From Tigriopus japonicus (taxonomy: Eukaryota; Arthropoda; Copepoda; Harpacticoida; Harpacticidae), in the NCBI GenBank assembly GCA_010645155.1, contig CM021322.1, positions 3,828,905 through 3,892,904 of the forward strand: a stretch of 64,000 bases of DNA, given 5' to 3'. Below, one piece after another: positions 1-18,229 of the stretch (position 1 is its first letter; each line of letters begins with the position of its first letter). The notes under the pieces were generated by a model. It was given only the letters and a program-made list of their open reading frames with translations, was not told the DNA's origin and made no database searches. Made by a program: the position numbers and the translations under genes.

Positions 1-582
1 ATAATAAATTGGGTTTTCATATCGATGGCTGAGATGGCATTTGACAATTGGGACATATAGGGGGAGGCAAACATAACATAGATATATCAATATGGTCATA
101 TTCATGGTGCTCAATCATTCTGGTGAGACACAAACACAGAGTGAATTTTAACTTTTTTTCTTTGTTGTCTTTTTAAGGGATGGAATTGACTAAAAACATG
201 TTTTGTAGTGATTTGACGGGAATGAGAGCAAATATGCGTCAAAAACGAACTCCATATTTCTCGAGGAACAAGTAACACAGAAGAAGTGGAGGATTTTAAT
301 AGGGACAATTGGAATTAATTAGTTGGTGAAGTAGCAAAATCGGGCTGGAATTTCTAATTTCTGTGCTTTCTACCTCATTTCATTGTCTCAAGTACGCAGA
401 GCCCATAAGTTGCACAATGATCAATAATACAACATGAACTGAACTGACGGAAAGATCGGCTAATTCTCTAGTCTCGGTTACAACGGAGGGCTTGAAATAT
501 TAGACTGAAGAGGCTTCTTTTTGTGTAGGTTTCCCCCTCAAACTCACGCAGCCACTTTTCTTCTTCCGATGTTCATCATCAA
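1..582. other. Flank downstream of MEIOC, no gene seen
   Basis: AT-rich sequence on the 3' side of the minus-strand MEIOC gene. It probably holds the MEIOC 3' UTR close to 583. Only short random open frames are present, with no recognisable domain, and no canonical AATAAA on the minus strand was found next to the stop. Confidence 0.5.
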
Positions 583-5484
<4,902 letters not shown>

Positions 5485-5493
5485 GCGCCCATG

Positions 5494-5513
5494 CTCTTCC
5501 TTTTCCGTCTCCT
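5494..5513 (+). promoter_or_regulatory. Pyrimidine-rich TCT-type initiator of RPS27
   Basis: A run CTCTTCCTTTTCCGTCTCCT lies 15-34 bases before the RPS27 start codon. Animal ribosomal protein genes typically start transcription within such a polypyrimidine (TCT) initiator, giving short 5' TOP leaders. The exact start site is inferred. Confidence 0.5.
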
Positions 5514-5527
5514 CACGTCGAGTCAAG

Positions 5528-6672
<1,145 letters not shown>

Positions 6673-6793
6673 ATGGCGTTTTTGCTGCCTTTTCCACGAA
6701 AAAACATGTCCCAACCTTCGGCCTGCTTCTCGTTCCGAAACCCAGGTTTTGGGTCCGGGGAATCGAACCTGAACAGAAGAACATCCATCTATC

Positions 6794-6799
6794 AATAAA
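6794..6799 (+). terminator. Polyadenylation signal AATAAA of RPS27
   Basis: Canonical AATAAA 122 bases after the RPS27 stop codon, in the expected orientation. Confidence 0.6.
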
Positions 6800-6829
6800 A
6801 CGACATCTTGTACACCCAAAGCCCGGTTC

Positions 6830-8153
6830 CATTATTTGCCTTCCGAACTTTTAAGAAATATTTTACCAAGGTTGATTGTTTTTAGAAATTTGTTTCGACA
6901 TCAATTTGAACGAGCGCGTTACGAACGAAACCGAGAAGGTTTAGAAGATAAAACGCGGCAAATTCAAGTAGTGTTTCAAGCAGAAACGCGTGTGATTTAA
7001 CCCTTCTTAAAATGTGTAAATAAGGCGTGCCTATGCGTAATTTTCGGCACTGATTAGAGCGGGCCGTCCGAGCATATCGGTTGGAATGTGTGTTATAGAC
7101 CTGAATGATGTCCAACGACTTGAACCCGCTTTTTCGGTACGGAATCGATTCAGGCAAGTACTATTTCGTCATCAAATGTTTCGGAAGAAAGCGCAGATCA
7201 AATGCAATGGACGATAAATATTTGGTAGAAAGGAGCCTTCACGGCGACTTATTTCAAGCGGGGATAATTGAGGTCTTGGAAGAGGGGTGTACATACACCA
7301 TACCGATATTCGTAACCAACTAGTTATCTGTTCAACCTTTCAAAGTTCAAAACAGTTAGAGGGGGTTGTTTGAAAGCTCGCTTAATTGATAGGTCACCCA
7401 AGGTTAGGGGATGATGATTGTCGGTAAGACTGAGTGTACCAGAATGGATTGCCAACCAAATTAAAGATTTAGGACAATTTGCGGAACTGTGTCCAGTAGG
7501 AAAATTTATTGCCCAATACCTGATCTAGCACCAGCCCGGATTCATTTTTGGGCATCCGGATTGTGTGAATTTACTCTAAGGCACATCGACTTTGTCGAAT
7601 CGGTTCTTAGTAAGTGATCATTTCGAAATCCCAGTTCCTGTCATTTCTGTATTGCTCGATCTAGTTCGGCGAGAACTTGGACCCGAGACTTAGTCAGAAA
7701 TAAGGCAACTAAGTTGTAAAATTAGTCGCATCTTGTTGGAACATTGAGTCCTTTTTACATCATAGGATGGCTTTCTCATGATGGTACTTTGGTTCGTATA
7801 CACTTCTAATACGAGTCGAGACGAGTTGACTTTTGAACAGATGTGAATAAGGCATTCAGATCTTTATCATTGGATTATTTTTGAGCAAATAAAAGAGGAG
7901 AACGTGGCTCGAAAATCCTAAAACAAAACAAAAAAATTAAAAATATGATTCAATCAGTCCCTTTAGACATAATTTATTATCTTTGGTGACTATGCAACAA
8001 TATTCATAATACAAAAAGCATTTTCATGCGAGATCATGCGCGCCCAAAACCATATAGTTAAAGGCAGTACTTGAAATAGTCAGAAATCCGTTCCATTCAT
8101 ATTTCAATGTGGCATTTTATTCATGGGGAGGACTAGATTACAATCAGACGAGA
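6830..8153. other. Intergenic between RPS27 and PIGM, nothing recognised
   Basis: About 1.3 kb between two convergent genes. It contains short open frames without domains. The right end probably includes the PIGM 3' UTR. Confidence 0.5.
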
Positions 8154-9386
8154 TCATTCAGCCACATATTGCGTGCGATATTCGCGGATCAACTTGGACA
8201 AGAGTCCCACATTAGCACTAAAGAAGGCCAGTCCTTCCAACCACAACACTTGGAACGTATTCGTGCCGTCAAACTCCAAATAGTAAGCGGCTAAAAGCCA
8301 CGACCCTTGAGCCGCACCCCATAAAGCGCCCATACCCAACCATTGACCCACGGAAAGACGCAATCGATGATGCACCAAGGGCAATAACACCAAATACCAC
8401 AAGAAATACTGCGAGGTACACACCTTATTGAAGGTCACAAACACGGCGGTGAGGGCGAAAAGGCCGAAATGCAAATCTTCCGGACGACTCAACACGATCG
8501 AGATCACGAACAACACCACAATTTGCGGTAGAAACGTGACCAGACTCAAACCCGCGTCATCGACATCGTGCGTGAGGTACAACATGTAGAAATACGGTGA
8601 AAAGTTGTGACGAATGTCTTTCCGAGCCAAATGATACAACCAGGCTTCACTCAAATAAGGCTGCCCATAAAGCCGAAATGCGGTATACGTACTCAAGATT
8701 AATCCCAACAACGCGCTGGCCGTGAATTTTAATTGCGCTCCATTAAACATGAACACCTTCGCCCACCAACGCGATCGTCGAGACAAACTCAAGTAAAAGA
8801 TCAAGCTATAGATCAACGGGTACAGCTTGAAATGGATACTCAAGCCAAATATCAATCCGGCGCAGACATAAGCCCGCCGTTGAAACGCGTAAATGGTCAG
8901 CAAAACCAAGAGCAAAATCACGGCCTCACAACTGCCTCGGGCCGAAATGGCCGCGGAAAACGGGTTATACAGCCAAAGGAGACATCCGCTTACCGCCCAA
9001 CGTTTCCGTTGGGCTTCCCTTACCGTCTGATCGGCCACACTCATCCGGATACACCCGTAAATCAGGAGAGCAATGCCCAAATCGCAAGCCGCAAACAGGA
9101 CCTTGCCCCATAATGGGTGCAGCCAGATATTGGGCCAAACGAGAACGGCTAATAAAGGCGTGTAACGGTAAGTGTGTCGCTTAAAAGGACTTTGTCCTAT
9201 CGAGAGATAACGGGCGGCATCCGTGAAGACGCGATAGTCGACATCGGTGAATTTGACCGTGACCGAGCCAGAGTGATCTTGGTAGTGGCCGTATGCGATC
9301 AACGCTAAACGAACCAGACCGCCCAGAACTAAATGGAACCGTAAGGAGCGACTCAAGGCCCAATCGCGACCTCGTGTCCACATCAT
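8154..9386 (-). CDS. PIGM: GPI mannosyltransferase 1 catalytic subunit (PIG-M), single exon
   Basis: Open frame of 410 residues from the first ATG (two adjacent ATGs, 9386 and 9383). The frame stays open upstream without an ATG, so 9386 is the likely start; human PIGM is 423 residues and also intronless. The protein transfers the first alpha-1,4-mannose from dolichol-phosphate-mannose to the GPI anchor precursor in the ER lumen, together with PIGX. Seen in the sequence: DxD motif D48-V-D50 within KFTDVDYRVFTDAARY, then RYTPLLAVLVWPN, NPFSAAISARGSCEA, KLYPLIYSL, RKDIRHNFSPYFYMLYLT and FVTFNKVCTSQYFLWYL. Multiple hydrophobic helices fit a GT-C multispanning transferase. No frame damage is seen. 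Confidence 0.93.
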   Translation of the reverse strand: MMWTRGRDWALSRSLRFHLVLGGLVRLALIAYGHYQDHSGSVTVKFTDVDYRVFTDAARYLSIGQSPFKRHTYRYTPLLAVLVWPNIWLHPLWGKVLFAACDLGIALLIYGCIRMSVADQTVREAQRKRWAVSGCLLWLYNPFSAAISARGSCEAVILLLVLLTIYAFQRRAYVCAGLIFGLSIHFKLYPLIYSLIFYLSLSRRSRWWAKVFMFNGAQLKFTASALLGLILSTYTAFRLYGQPYLSEAWLYHLARKDIRHNFSPYFYMLYLTHDVDDAGLSLVTFLPQIVVLFVISIVLSRPEDLHFGLFALTAVFVTFNKVCTSQYFLWYLVLLPLVHHRLRLSVGQWLGMGALWGAAQGSWLLAAYYLEFDGTNTFQVLWLEGLAFFSANVGLLSKLIREYRTQYVAE

Positions 9387-9986
9387 GATGGTGATGAGGA
9401 GAAGAGGACCAATGGATTTCCAGGGGGCGTGCCGGGCCTGGAACGAGAGGCGGCGCACTCCGAGATGTGGAGCCCGGAACAACAAATATCGATTTGTTTG
9501 TTGATGGGTCAGGATCAGGGTTGCCAGGTCATGGATATACTTACAGAAGAGGATGCGAAGACAGCTGTTTGTTGTTGTTTTTGAGAGCCCAATGAGGCCC
9601 TATGGACTGCACGATAGGCGAGTGTTATGGACTCAATATTCAATATTTCATAATAAATCAGTGAATAAATTGTCTAGACATCATTCTGGTATGTCTATCT
9701 GTCTCTTAGACATAATCAAATGCAACCCCACTCTTGGGTAAATCACGTTCATCACTCATTATCAACCCTGTTCTACTTATCCTGAAATACCAATAGTTTC
9801 AGATTATAAGTACCTAACAACACTATCAAAGTGAAGAATATAGTGCTCCATGAAGGTGATCTGTTCTTTACTTCATTCTGCATGAATAATCATTCAGAGG
9901 GAATTAACAACAATTCAACTATAAGTTGATGAATAATTTGTTCAATAGTGTGCTTCCTCTCGGTTTGGCCAAGGATGGCTCAAGCC

Positions 9987-10118
9987 AGGATTACTTTCAA
10001 AATACACACTGGGTCCGATTAGTACAATGAAAATTAAACGGAACTATATATTTGTTGCAAAAACCTCACATTTTAGTACAATGATCGGACCCTGTGTGTA
10101 TTTTTGAAATTCGTCCTG
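9987..10118. repeat. Short fold-back repeat
   Basis: Arms of about 33 bases face each other: TTTCAAAATACACACTGGGT at the left and the reverse complement of a near-identical stretch at 10084-10118, with about 65 bases between. It resembles a minimal MITE. No clear target-site duplication was read. Confidence 0.5.
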
Positions 10119-10119
10119 A

Positions 10120-10671
10120 CGTACAGTGGTCACTGGTTTGGCCTGTCAAAATGTTGATATTTGGTATCTAATGGACTTCAAGCATTTCAGACGGTATAAT
10201 AATGACTAGAAATGATGTTTTTATGGGGAAGAGTGTGGATGCTTTGGGTGTAAGTTTCATTGTTAGTAACAGGGCCACAGTTTTCCAAAAACACGCTCAA
10301 TTTTCATGAAACTTCATCCGTGTATAATTGAACCCGTTGTCTGAAGCTGGTATTATTATATTCAAGAAATACATGCGTTTAGTTGAGATCCATTCTCAGT
10401 TTTACGCGAGACATTGATCTGAAGCAGCTCAGTTTCGACTAATTCCGGAGAACAGGAAACATCAGTATAGAAATTAATGGCAGGAAAAGGAGCGCTATAT
10501 CATGCTGTAACTTTGTTGTGTAGTGATGTTTGCTATCAAACACCTTACTCTATCGTCTTTTGGCAATTTCATTCAATTCACTGCAGAGCCGCACAGTTTT
10601 AAGGGCCTCATTGGGCTTCGCGTCAGCTGAAGTTCGCGTCCTGTGGTGAGAGGTTCCTGGCCAGGTCTTCG
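10120..10671. other. Intergenic, nothing recognised
   Basis: No coding or structural signal could be supported in this stretch. Confidence 0.4.
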
Positions 10672-12105
10672 ACGGCTCTTATCGCCAGATTTGCCACCGA
10701 AATTCGCCAGAATTCGCCACCTCATTTGAAAAATCGCCAGATTTTCGCCAAATTTCTTTTTACTAACAACCTTATGTACATAAATAGTCAATCAGGCTGA
10801 ATTAATCTACAAGGAATACCTCAAATGATCAATTCTTCAATTAAGTTTTTCAACTTTCATTTCAACTTTTATTTTGTGATACACATTTCATGACAAAGGT
10901 TCTCGAAGAAAAATGGAATGCCACCAAATTGACTTTCCTTCATAAATTTTTATTTGTAGCACTTAGAACGCGTTTTAGTTTGTAATTTGTGAACAAATTT
11001 GAAATTTTATTGATGCTAAATAACAAAACTTTCAGATTCTTTTCTGAAATGCTATGAAATTTATAACTCTTTAAAAGCAATGTTAATGGTATTACGTTAA
11101 CGAAATCTGACCAATTGCCATGAAAAATCCCAAAATGTAACATGATCACTCAAATTGTAAAAAACAAAAACATTTTTTATACCAATGACATTGTTCATGC
11201 CCTGTATTTTGACCACATGATAATAGTTTGAGTAGTAAACTATAAAGAGGGCGTAAACAAACCCAAACGGGGACAATCGTAAAATAATAGGATGCATAGA
11301 TTATTTCAGATTTAATTGGCCCTACCATTAGGAAAATCAAATTGGGAATTTTTCAAAATCAGTTACACATGCTTTTGCCGAAGCCTTCGCCTTCATAACG
11401 GTCTCTTTTTCTCAAACTCCCTTCTTAAAAATTCTAGTCTGCATTTTTTACCCATTTTTAACTGGTACACAAAATGTCATTCCATGTAAATGTCGAAAAA
11501 AGATAAAAACCGAGAGGGAAATAGTCATGTCTGATAAAAGCATTGGTCTGTGAGGGAGTTGGAATTAGTTGCCCAATAAAGTCCCTGAACTTAGGGCAGG
11601 TCACAGATAGTGGATAACAAGTCGTCTAGATGAGACTTAAAAAATCATAATGGGTTGTCTAATGGTTAGATTCGTCGCAGCAAAGAGGGTGGAAGTAAGT
11701 TCTAAAACAAAAGAGCAAAACAAAATTTTCTTTGTTCTTGGTCAAAGCACAATCAAATCAAGAAACAATTCTTTAGTCAAAGCTCTCCCCCCTTTAGTGA
11801 TTGTCATCTAAAATATTTAATCCTTGGTTTTAAAGGCAAAATCAAAAAGAGAGAATCAAAATTAGCCAGAGTTAACGCCAAAAACGGGCGATTTTGCCAA
11901 TTTTTTCGCCAAATTTGCTCATTATGCCAAATTTATCGCCAGAAATACTAAAATCGCCAGATTTATTGCCAGTGATATCAAAATCGCCAGATTTTTCGCC
12001 AGATCAGCTGATTTCGCCAGATTAATTTTTCTATCGCCAGACACGTTTCAAAATCGCCAGATTCGTGAAATCTGGCGATAGCAATCGCCAGTTGGCAACC
12101 CTGGT
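10672..12105. repeat. Degenerate CGCCAG-containing repeat tracts at both ends of a possible hAT-like element
   Basis: At 10680-10755 and again at 11890-12095 the motif ATCGCCAGATTT (and TCGCCAAATTT variants) recurs many times. The right end reads, on the minus strand, CAGGGTTGCCAACTGGCGAT, which looks like a hAT terminal repeat. The left end is less clear (a CCAGGTC start near 10660) and no target-site duplication was confirmed, so the boundaries are tentative. Confidence 0.4.
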
Positions 12106-12109
12106 CAGG

Positions 12110-15097
12110 ATAGAGATGGTAAGTCTCAAACAATTCGAGTTAGACACGACTCGGTTCTGAGATGTTTGAGGGAACTTGACATTTTGTACAAGATTCGAAT
12201 GTTTAAGTCAGTTAGATAGGGGGTTTCTTGGAAATGTTGAGGTATAAAGGACCTGTAGCTAGGAAGATCATCTGTGTGAAGTGTGTAAAACAAGTGATCG
12301 AACTACGCCCGGCTTTAAGGGTTTGATTCCTAACCTAACCCAGTCTCTTGGATACTCACCTCAAACGGCCATAGAAAAATCAGGGCTAGAATTGAAATGA
12401 AAGTGTGTATATGCTGTAGTGTGACATTGTAATGGTATGCAAGTCAAATCATAGTACAATGAAACGAGTTAGTATTGCCCTGTCCTTGCAAATTAATATG
12501 GTCATCAAAATTTCCTCAATTATGGATTTTCAAATGAATGCGTTCAAAAAAGAAACGAGGTGCATGATCTTCAAAGATGAACACATTCGTAGTTATTTAG
12601 TTTTCCCTCGACCATTCAGTGCCTCCAAACCGGAGAACATACCATTAGCACGAGTTTTCCCGGAACTCGCTCCAATCCTATCTCAATTTTCACAGGGTGA
12701 CCAACTGACCGGCTGAAACTGTGGGAGTCTTTTCATCAATTTTCCTTTCCACTTTTTTCTCTGGACCAGTTTCGAGCGTCAACTTTCACTATCCAAATTA
12801 AAGGAGAAAAGTCATATTCGTATCTAACTCTGAACTTTCAAGCATCAAAGCTGATGTTTGACGTTGAGCATTTAGATGCAAGTTTCATGTGATTTAGATA
12901 CAAAATTGATTGGTGAATATTTAGAACGGCAATTGAAGCCATTTGAGTGTTTTCCTGGTGCACATTATCGTATTGTTGTATTGTATTGTTTTATTGTATC
13001 AATTTTGTTGCTAGTTAGATTAAGTTTTCCTAAAAAGTAAGAAACTCAATGCAAATCAGTGTGGAGATTCACCAAGAGCTGACATTACCGAGTCAATTCA
13101 CAGCAGCACTGGGCTTGAATGCGCATCGAGGTTTAAAGAGAACGAGAAGGTTATCTTCCGACACCCACGATTTTGGCAAGTCTTGGCCTTCAAAGGCTAA
13201 AAAGGTCAAACATTATGCTTTCAAAGGTAAGCTGAGGTCATGAGCGTCAATTTGGTAGTAATTAGTGCATAGGTAAAGTTGCCTCAAACAGGTCAAACCC
13301 AAGAACCACAGTACAATGGAACCGACGTCTTGGGACCAAAATGGCACATGCGCGTACTCTTTTATTATAGCGCTCTAGTTATTACTATGATGATGAATAT
13401 CATCATCCCCTTGCGTACTGACGGTGACGTACATTTCGTGTTAGGGCTCGCTCGCTTTTTCTCCCTCCCATACCCCTCGTTCCTGTCAGACTTTTTGGAT
13501 CCAAAAGCACGTACTTCGGTAATTTCAACGTTCTTCTACGTAATACACCTACTAATCCTAATTTTCTCCCACTTCTCTCACAACAGTGGGTGCGTGATTA
13601 ACATTTGTTTACTTGCGCTCTAGATTGTTGAGTGATGGTTCCATGTAGAAGTGATGTGTTTCGAACCAGGAGTGCTGCCAGTTTTGACTCTTTGACTTAG
13701 AAGTTTATTGTTGTTACATAGGGCAGGTTGTATAAAATTTTTTGAAAAGACCTAAACAGGGACCAATTTGGCAACACTCAAACTAGTTCGATTTCGAGTT
13801 CCATGGATAGCTAACAAAATGGATTTCGAGTTGGCAGTGCTGTCATATTTTATGGTAGATAAGGTCTATAGATTGCTGAAAAGTCAAGTTGTGGTCAGTT
13901 GTTTGACCCTAAAAACCAAAATCGCAAAACTCTGCCAAAAATCCAACTCAAAACACATCAGTACCATGTAGGGGAATGGGTACTGATGGGAAACAAACAA
14001 ATAACAAACAACAGTGTACCAGACATAAAAGACACAAATAAAAACCACACACAAATTAGAAAGAAAAATCAACAGATGGTAATTTTTTGGACTCCCCCAA
14101 AAATAGCCTGTCTATATTGACACCCCTCGGGAGTTGAAAAAGGTCACAAGTAAGTTCAGGTCACAAAAACTTTCAAAGGTCAAAACTAAGCTAAGTGTTC
14201 TAGTTAAATGGGATATATTTCCTGGTCCAATCAATCCTTTCCACATCAATTATGGCGAAAATGATCACTAGACACTCACTCTTAAAAATTATGACAAATC
14301 ATAAAGGCAACACTGCTTTTATTTGGAAAAGATACAAATTTACCCCAAACAAACAAAGAAATGGCCAATTTTTTCACATCACTAGGAATGTGGGACAGTT
14401 TGATTAATTTATAAATGAAAAGGAAAGAATTTAAAATGTTTTAACCACATAATCTTTTTTGATCAATGAGTTTGATTAAGATCAAGAGACCACTCTTGAA
14501 ACATGAAATCTGCTCCTGTTAATGAAAGTCAATGAAAAACCCCACATTAAAACTGCATGCAAGCTACATACACAATTGTGGCAAGGGTTTAGAATAAACT
14601 TTTTTCAAGCTTTGAACTGGACATACTGTTTCATCAAGGTTCTTGAAAGTTGTAAAAAAGCATGCCAAACCTTGAAAACATTTGTACAGAAGAATATACA
14701 TTTTAGCCCATGGCAGTTAAATGGTAATAAAGATCATAAGAGTAATTATTGCAATATTGTTTATATTACAAACATTTCTCAATATATCCAATGCAATACT
14801 TTAAATTTTGAATTGTCTTACGAGAAGCACATTCTGAGTTTTGGTTTGGGGTTGTATGAGGCCAGTTTCCACTAAGTATTGGAGGTTGGGGAAGACCTGA
14901 TATCAATCCCATGAATCTGAGCAAAGTTCAGTCTCACATTATATTGGGCTATAACATTCTCCCCATTTCAATTGCAATTGAATTTAGGTACACAAACAAC
15001 TTTTCAGTTTCAACATATTTCCGCTCATCTTAACACACAATAACTCTGTTTACAAAAATGTCAACATACGCCGCAGTGGCCATAAATTATCTAAATG
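12110..15097. other. Intergenic, no gene recognised
   Basis: About 3 kb of AT-rich sequence. Open frames of 60-117 codons occur (for example 13279-13623 and 14522-14875), but none shows a domain, and composition matches the surrounding non-coding DNA. Confidence 0.4.
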
Positions 15098-15105
15098 CCT
15101 AATGA

Positions 15106-15555
15106 CAGTGCTCTCAGATTTGGGTACCAATTACCAAATCCAGGTAATTTTTGACCCCCTTTTGTTATAAAAATTTGTCAATTGGTAAATCACCAAAACA
15201 CGGAAATTTGGGTAATTTTGAAGTCCAAGCTCTTAGACAGCTAATTTTTGTTCATGCAGGGTAATATTTCGCGAAAAAAGTCTGAAACATTCTACTGTGT
15301 TTTGAGTTTTCAGTGCTGCCAAAAAATGGATAATTTCTCGCATGGGCTGTCTCTTGTCATCTGGTTTGATAGTTTTTATACCTTTAAATATCAACAAAAA
15401 AGTGCTGAAAACATTATAAAATAGCTAAAATTGATTTTAAAAAGGTTTGGTAATCTTTTGGGTACTTTTTCGTAAAAAGTCAAAGTTTGGGTAATTTTCT
15501 GGGTGATTTTGACAAATTTTTAAGTAATCTTGACGAAAAAAATCTGTGAGCTTTG
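15106..15555. mobile_element. hAT-like non-autonomous element (MITE), 450 bp
   Basis: Inverted ends CAGTGCTCTCAGATTT and, on the opposite strand, CAAAGCTCACAGATTT. They are flanked by CCTAATGA (15098-15105) and CCCAATGA (15556-15563), an 8-bp duplication with one difference, which is the hAT signature. Inside it repeats GGGTAATTTT-like motifs and has no coding capacity. Confidence 0.55.
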
Positions 15556-16077
15556 CCCAATGATGTCTGGGTAAACAGTACCTCGGTAGAAGACGGGATA
15601 CAATCAATCTCGGTGGTTAGGACCCTTGACAAAGAAAGATGGATATCAGTGCAGTCAGCAATAAATGAAATTGGGCACCTTGACACGACCCACGCAACCT
15701 AGGGTTGATAAAAGCTGAAAAAAATGGGGCTGGCTGGATTTTGTCGTAGTGGCAACAGAGCCCACATACATACACATCCATCCATTCATCCATTGACTGG
15801 ACAATTCACGTAGTGTAGCCCTCGATCTATCCCACTGAGACTGAGGAACGCCGTTCACCGAGTCAGCAAGCACACAAAGACAGAGGGAGAAAAGAGGAAC
15901 AGGAACACAGCCATACACACACACATTTACATTCCTCAGAAGCCAAATCATGTTTTGAAGGCCTGATCTACTGGCTTACAGTCTGTCCATTCATACAAGA
16001 ACAAGACCAAGAACACCCAGAAAGACCAAACGAATTTGCGTTAACCTCTCTTGAAGCTTTTGGTTGTGGTCGCCATC

Positions 16078-17659
16078 ATGCCTGAGGCCAAAAAACGCAA
16101 AGTGGCCCTCATGGGATCCAGATCCGTGGGTAAGAACGAACGATAAATGGACAAAACCAGGATGGGTATTGATATCTTTGAATAGTTGCTTTCCTTTCAT
16201 TACAGGCAAATCTTCGTTGGCCATTCAGTTCGTTCAAGGACAGTTTGTGGATCATTATGAGCCCACCATCGAAAACAGTGAGTCGCTCGTTGGAACAAAT
16301 CATCATGGATCGGGTGGTGTGACAATGTGCGTTTATTTCCTTGTCTTACAGCCTTTAATAAGAAGGTCAACTTACACGGGAGCGAGTACGAGTTGTACCT
16401 GGTGGACACGGCGGGTCAAGATGAATACTCGATTATGCCTCCGGAATACTCGGTGGATGTCCACGGCTACGTGCTCGTTTACTCGATCGACTCCATGAAG
16501 AGCCTCGAGGTCTGTCAGACGTTGCACGAGAAGCTCATTGATCTCATTGGGAACAACAAGTAAGACAACGAGATATATCCGGGAATGGGTGGGAGAGGAT
16601 ACGGAATAATTGATAGCGTCTATCCACCGTATTTTAGTGTGCCCATCGTGTTGGTTGGGAACAAGTGCGATTTGCACGCTGACCGTCAAGTGAGCTCGGA
16701 AGAAGGTCGACGATTGGCCGCCGAGATCAAGGCCGTTTTTCTCGAAACGTCCGCCAAGAACAATCAGGTAAATTGAACTGGGATCTGCTGAGTGCATTGT
16801 GACACGAAAGTTGGGTTTGTTATTGCATTTTTTTTTTGAAAACGTTTGTACGGAAGGTAAAGGAAGAAGACATGCGAGGACTGAGGATTAAGGATTACAT
16901 CCTTGGCTTTTTAATAGTGTATTTTGATCCAAACGGAGGTCTTTGAAGGCAAAGTGTAGAAGCTCCACTTTGTCAAATTGACTGTCAGCGCAAGAATCCT
17001 TTTATAGACGTCTCAATTTCAGCACAACAGTAACTCCTTTACAAGACCCATCCAATACCTAAATTAACGCGTCTTATGGATTCCTTAAAGCAAAAAAGGA
17101 CGGGTTAAATCATTGGATGAATTTACCCCAGGTGTACTTGACTTGGATTTTTTAAATTCTTATTCCAAGAAAAAATGCCGCAATTTGGGCTGAAAACACG
17201 TTGTCACTACCCTCAGTGGTAAGTTAAACAATACTTGATGCAAGAATACTGCAGTATTCATACTGCATACTGACGGCAGTATTCTTTTATCCAGCTCTGA
17301 CCACTTTTTTTACTAGTATATTTTAACGTTTTTGACGAGTCATTTTTACCGTGCATTTGATCATATATACGTACTTAGCCAATATTTTTATACGCCATGA
17401 CATGACCGTGAATCGCAATAAACCTATTTTGAATACACTTTTTTGCTGGCAGAAACCACTGATACTTGATACGTGTAAAAGGAGCTCCTCACCCGAACTT
17501 TCGTGACACAATGTAAGGCCATGGAAATACACTTCAAATGGATAAGAAAACGAGGTCTCATTTCAGAATGTAGCCGATGTGTTTCATAAGGTGCTGTCCG
17601 AAATGGAAAAGGATAGTGGAACTTTAGACAATGGCGAAAAGAAATGCGTTATTTCATGA
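16078..17659 (+). CDS. RHEB: RHEB small GTPase, five exons
   Basis: Exons are 16078-16129, 16206-16277, 16352-16559, 16638-16767 and 17567-17659, all with GT-AG borders and consistent phases. The product is 184 residues, the same length as human RHEB. GTP-bound RHEB activates mTORC1 on lysosomes and is switched off by TSC1/TSC2. Seen: P-loop G13-S-R-S-V-G-K-S with the family-typical Arg15, switch [13 protein letters not shown], switch [19 protein letters not shown] for guanine specificity, and ETSAK. The last four residues are CVIS, a CaaX box whose final Ser favours farnesylation (human is CSVM). Intron 4 (799 bp) is the only long intron. The gene is convergent with COG6, 570 bp away. AATAAA occurs near 18195, inside the shared 3' region. 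Confidence 0.95.
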
Positions 17660-18229
17660 TGAAGTCCGGACATTTCGAACCGGAAGACGCAAATCGAATG
17701 AACAACGCAAAACAAACGCACATTGATGATCGAAAGGAGGACGACAAACACCAACACACACTATCTTTCATTCACATTATGGGGACGGGCGTGAACGAGG
17801 GAAGAAGAGCCCATTATGGTCCCAAAACCCTTTTTCTGTTTTATCGTCGTAAGATGTATTACCCACGATGTTCTAGCTGCATTTCGAACCCCGTCTAGGT
17901 CCATTTGAGCTCGTGGACAGTCTATCAATCATAGGTCAGAAGACGGTAGTTTTTAATTTAAAGATGATTTTAAGATGCCATCTTTCAACAAGTGTAAATC
18001 CTCTTTTGTTTTTCTCGCCGCCCCAACATTTCCATCCCTCAAGAATAGCAACGCAAAACCAATCAATCAATCATCAGAGAGCTCGAGATAAATAATGCTC
18101 CTCCTCCTTCTATCTGTTGCAAAAACGCCATAAAAATGTGAAATATATATTTGTTTGAGCACAAAAGAAAAACAAACCCAAACATGAATCCAAAATAAAA
18201 ACCCGAAAAATTCATTATCCCATATCATC
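17660..18229. other. Shared 3' region of RHEB and COG6
   Basis: Non-coding stretch between the stops of two convergent genes. It contains an AATAAA on the plus strand near 18195 that could end RHEB transcripts. This would place part of the RHEB 3' UTR opposite the COG6 3' end. Confidence 0.45.

Noticed and set aside
9387..9485. N-terminal extension of PIGM to 9485
   Set aside because: The frame is open, but the first codon would be TTG; the first ATG is at 9386 and gives the family's usual length.
13279..13623. 114-codon plus-strand frame
   Set aside because: Hydrophobic stretches but no family, no splice partners and composition like non-coding DNA around it.
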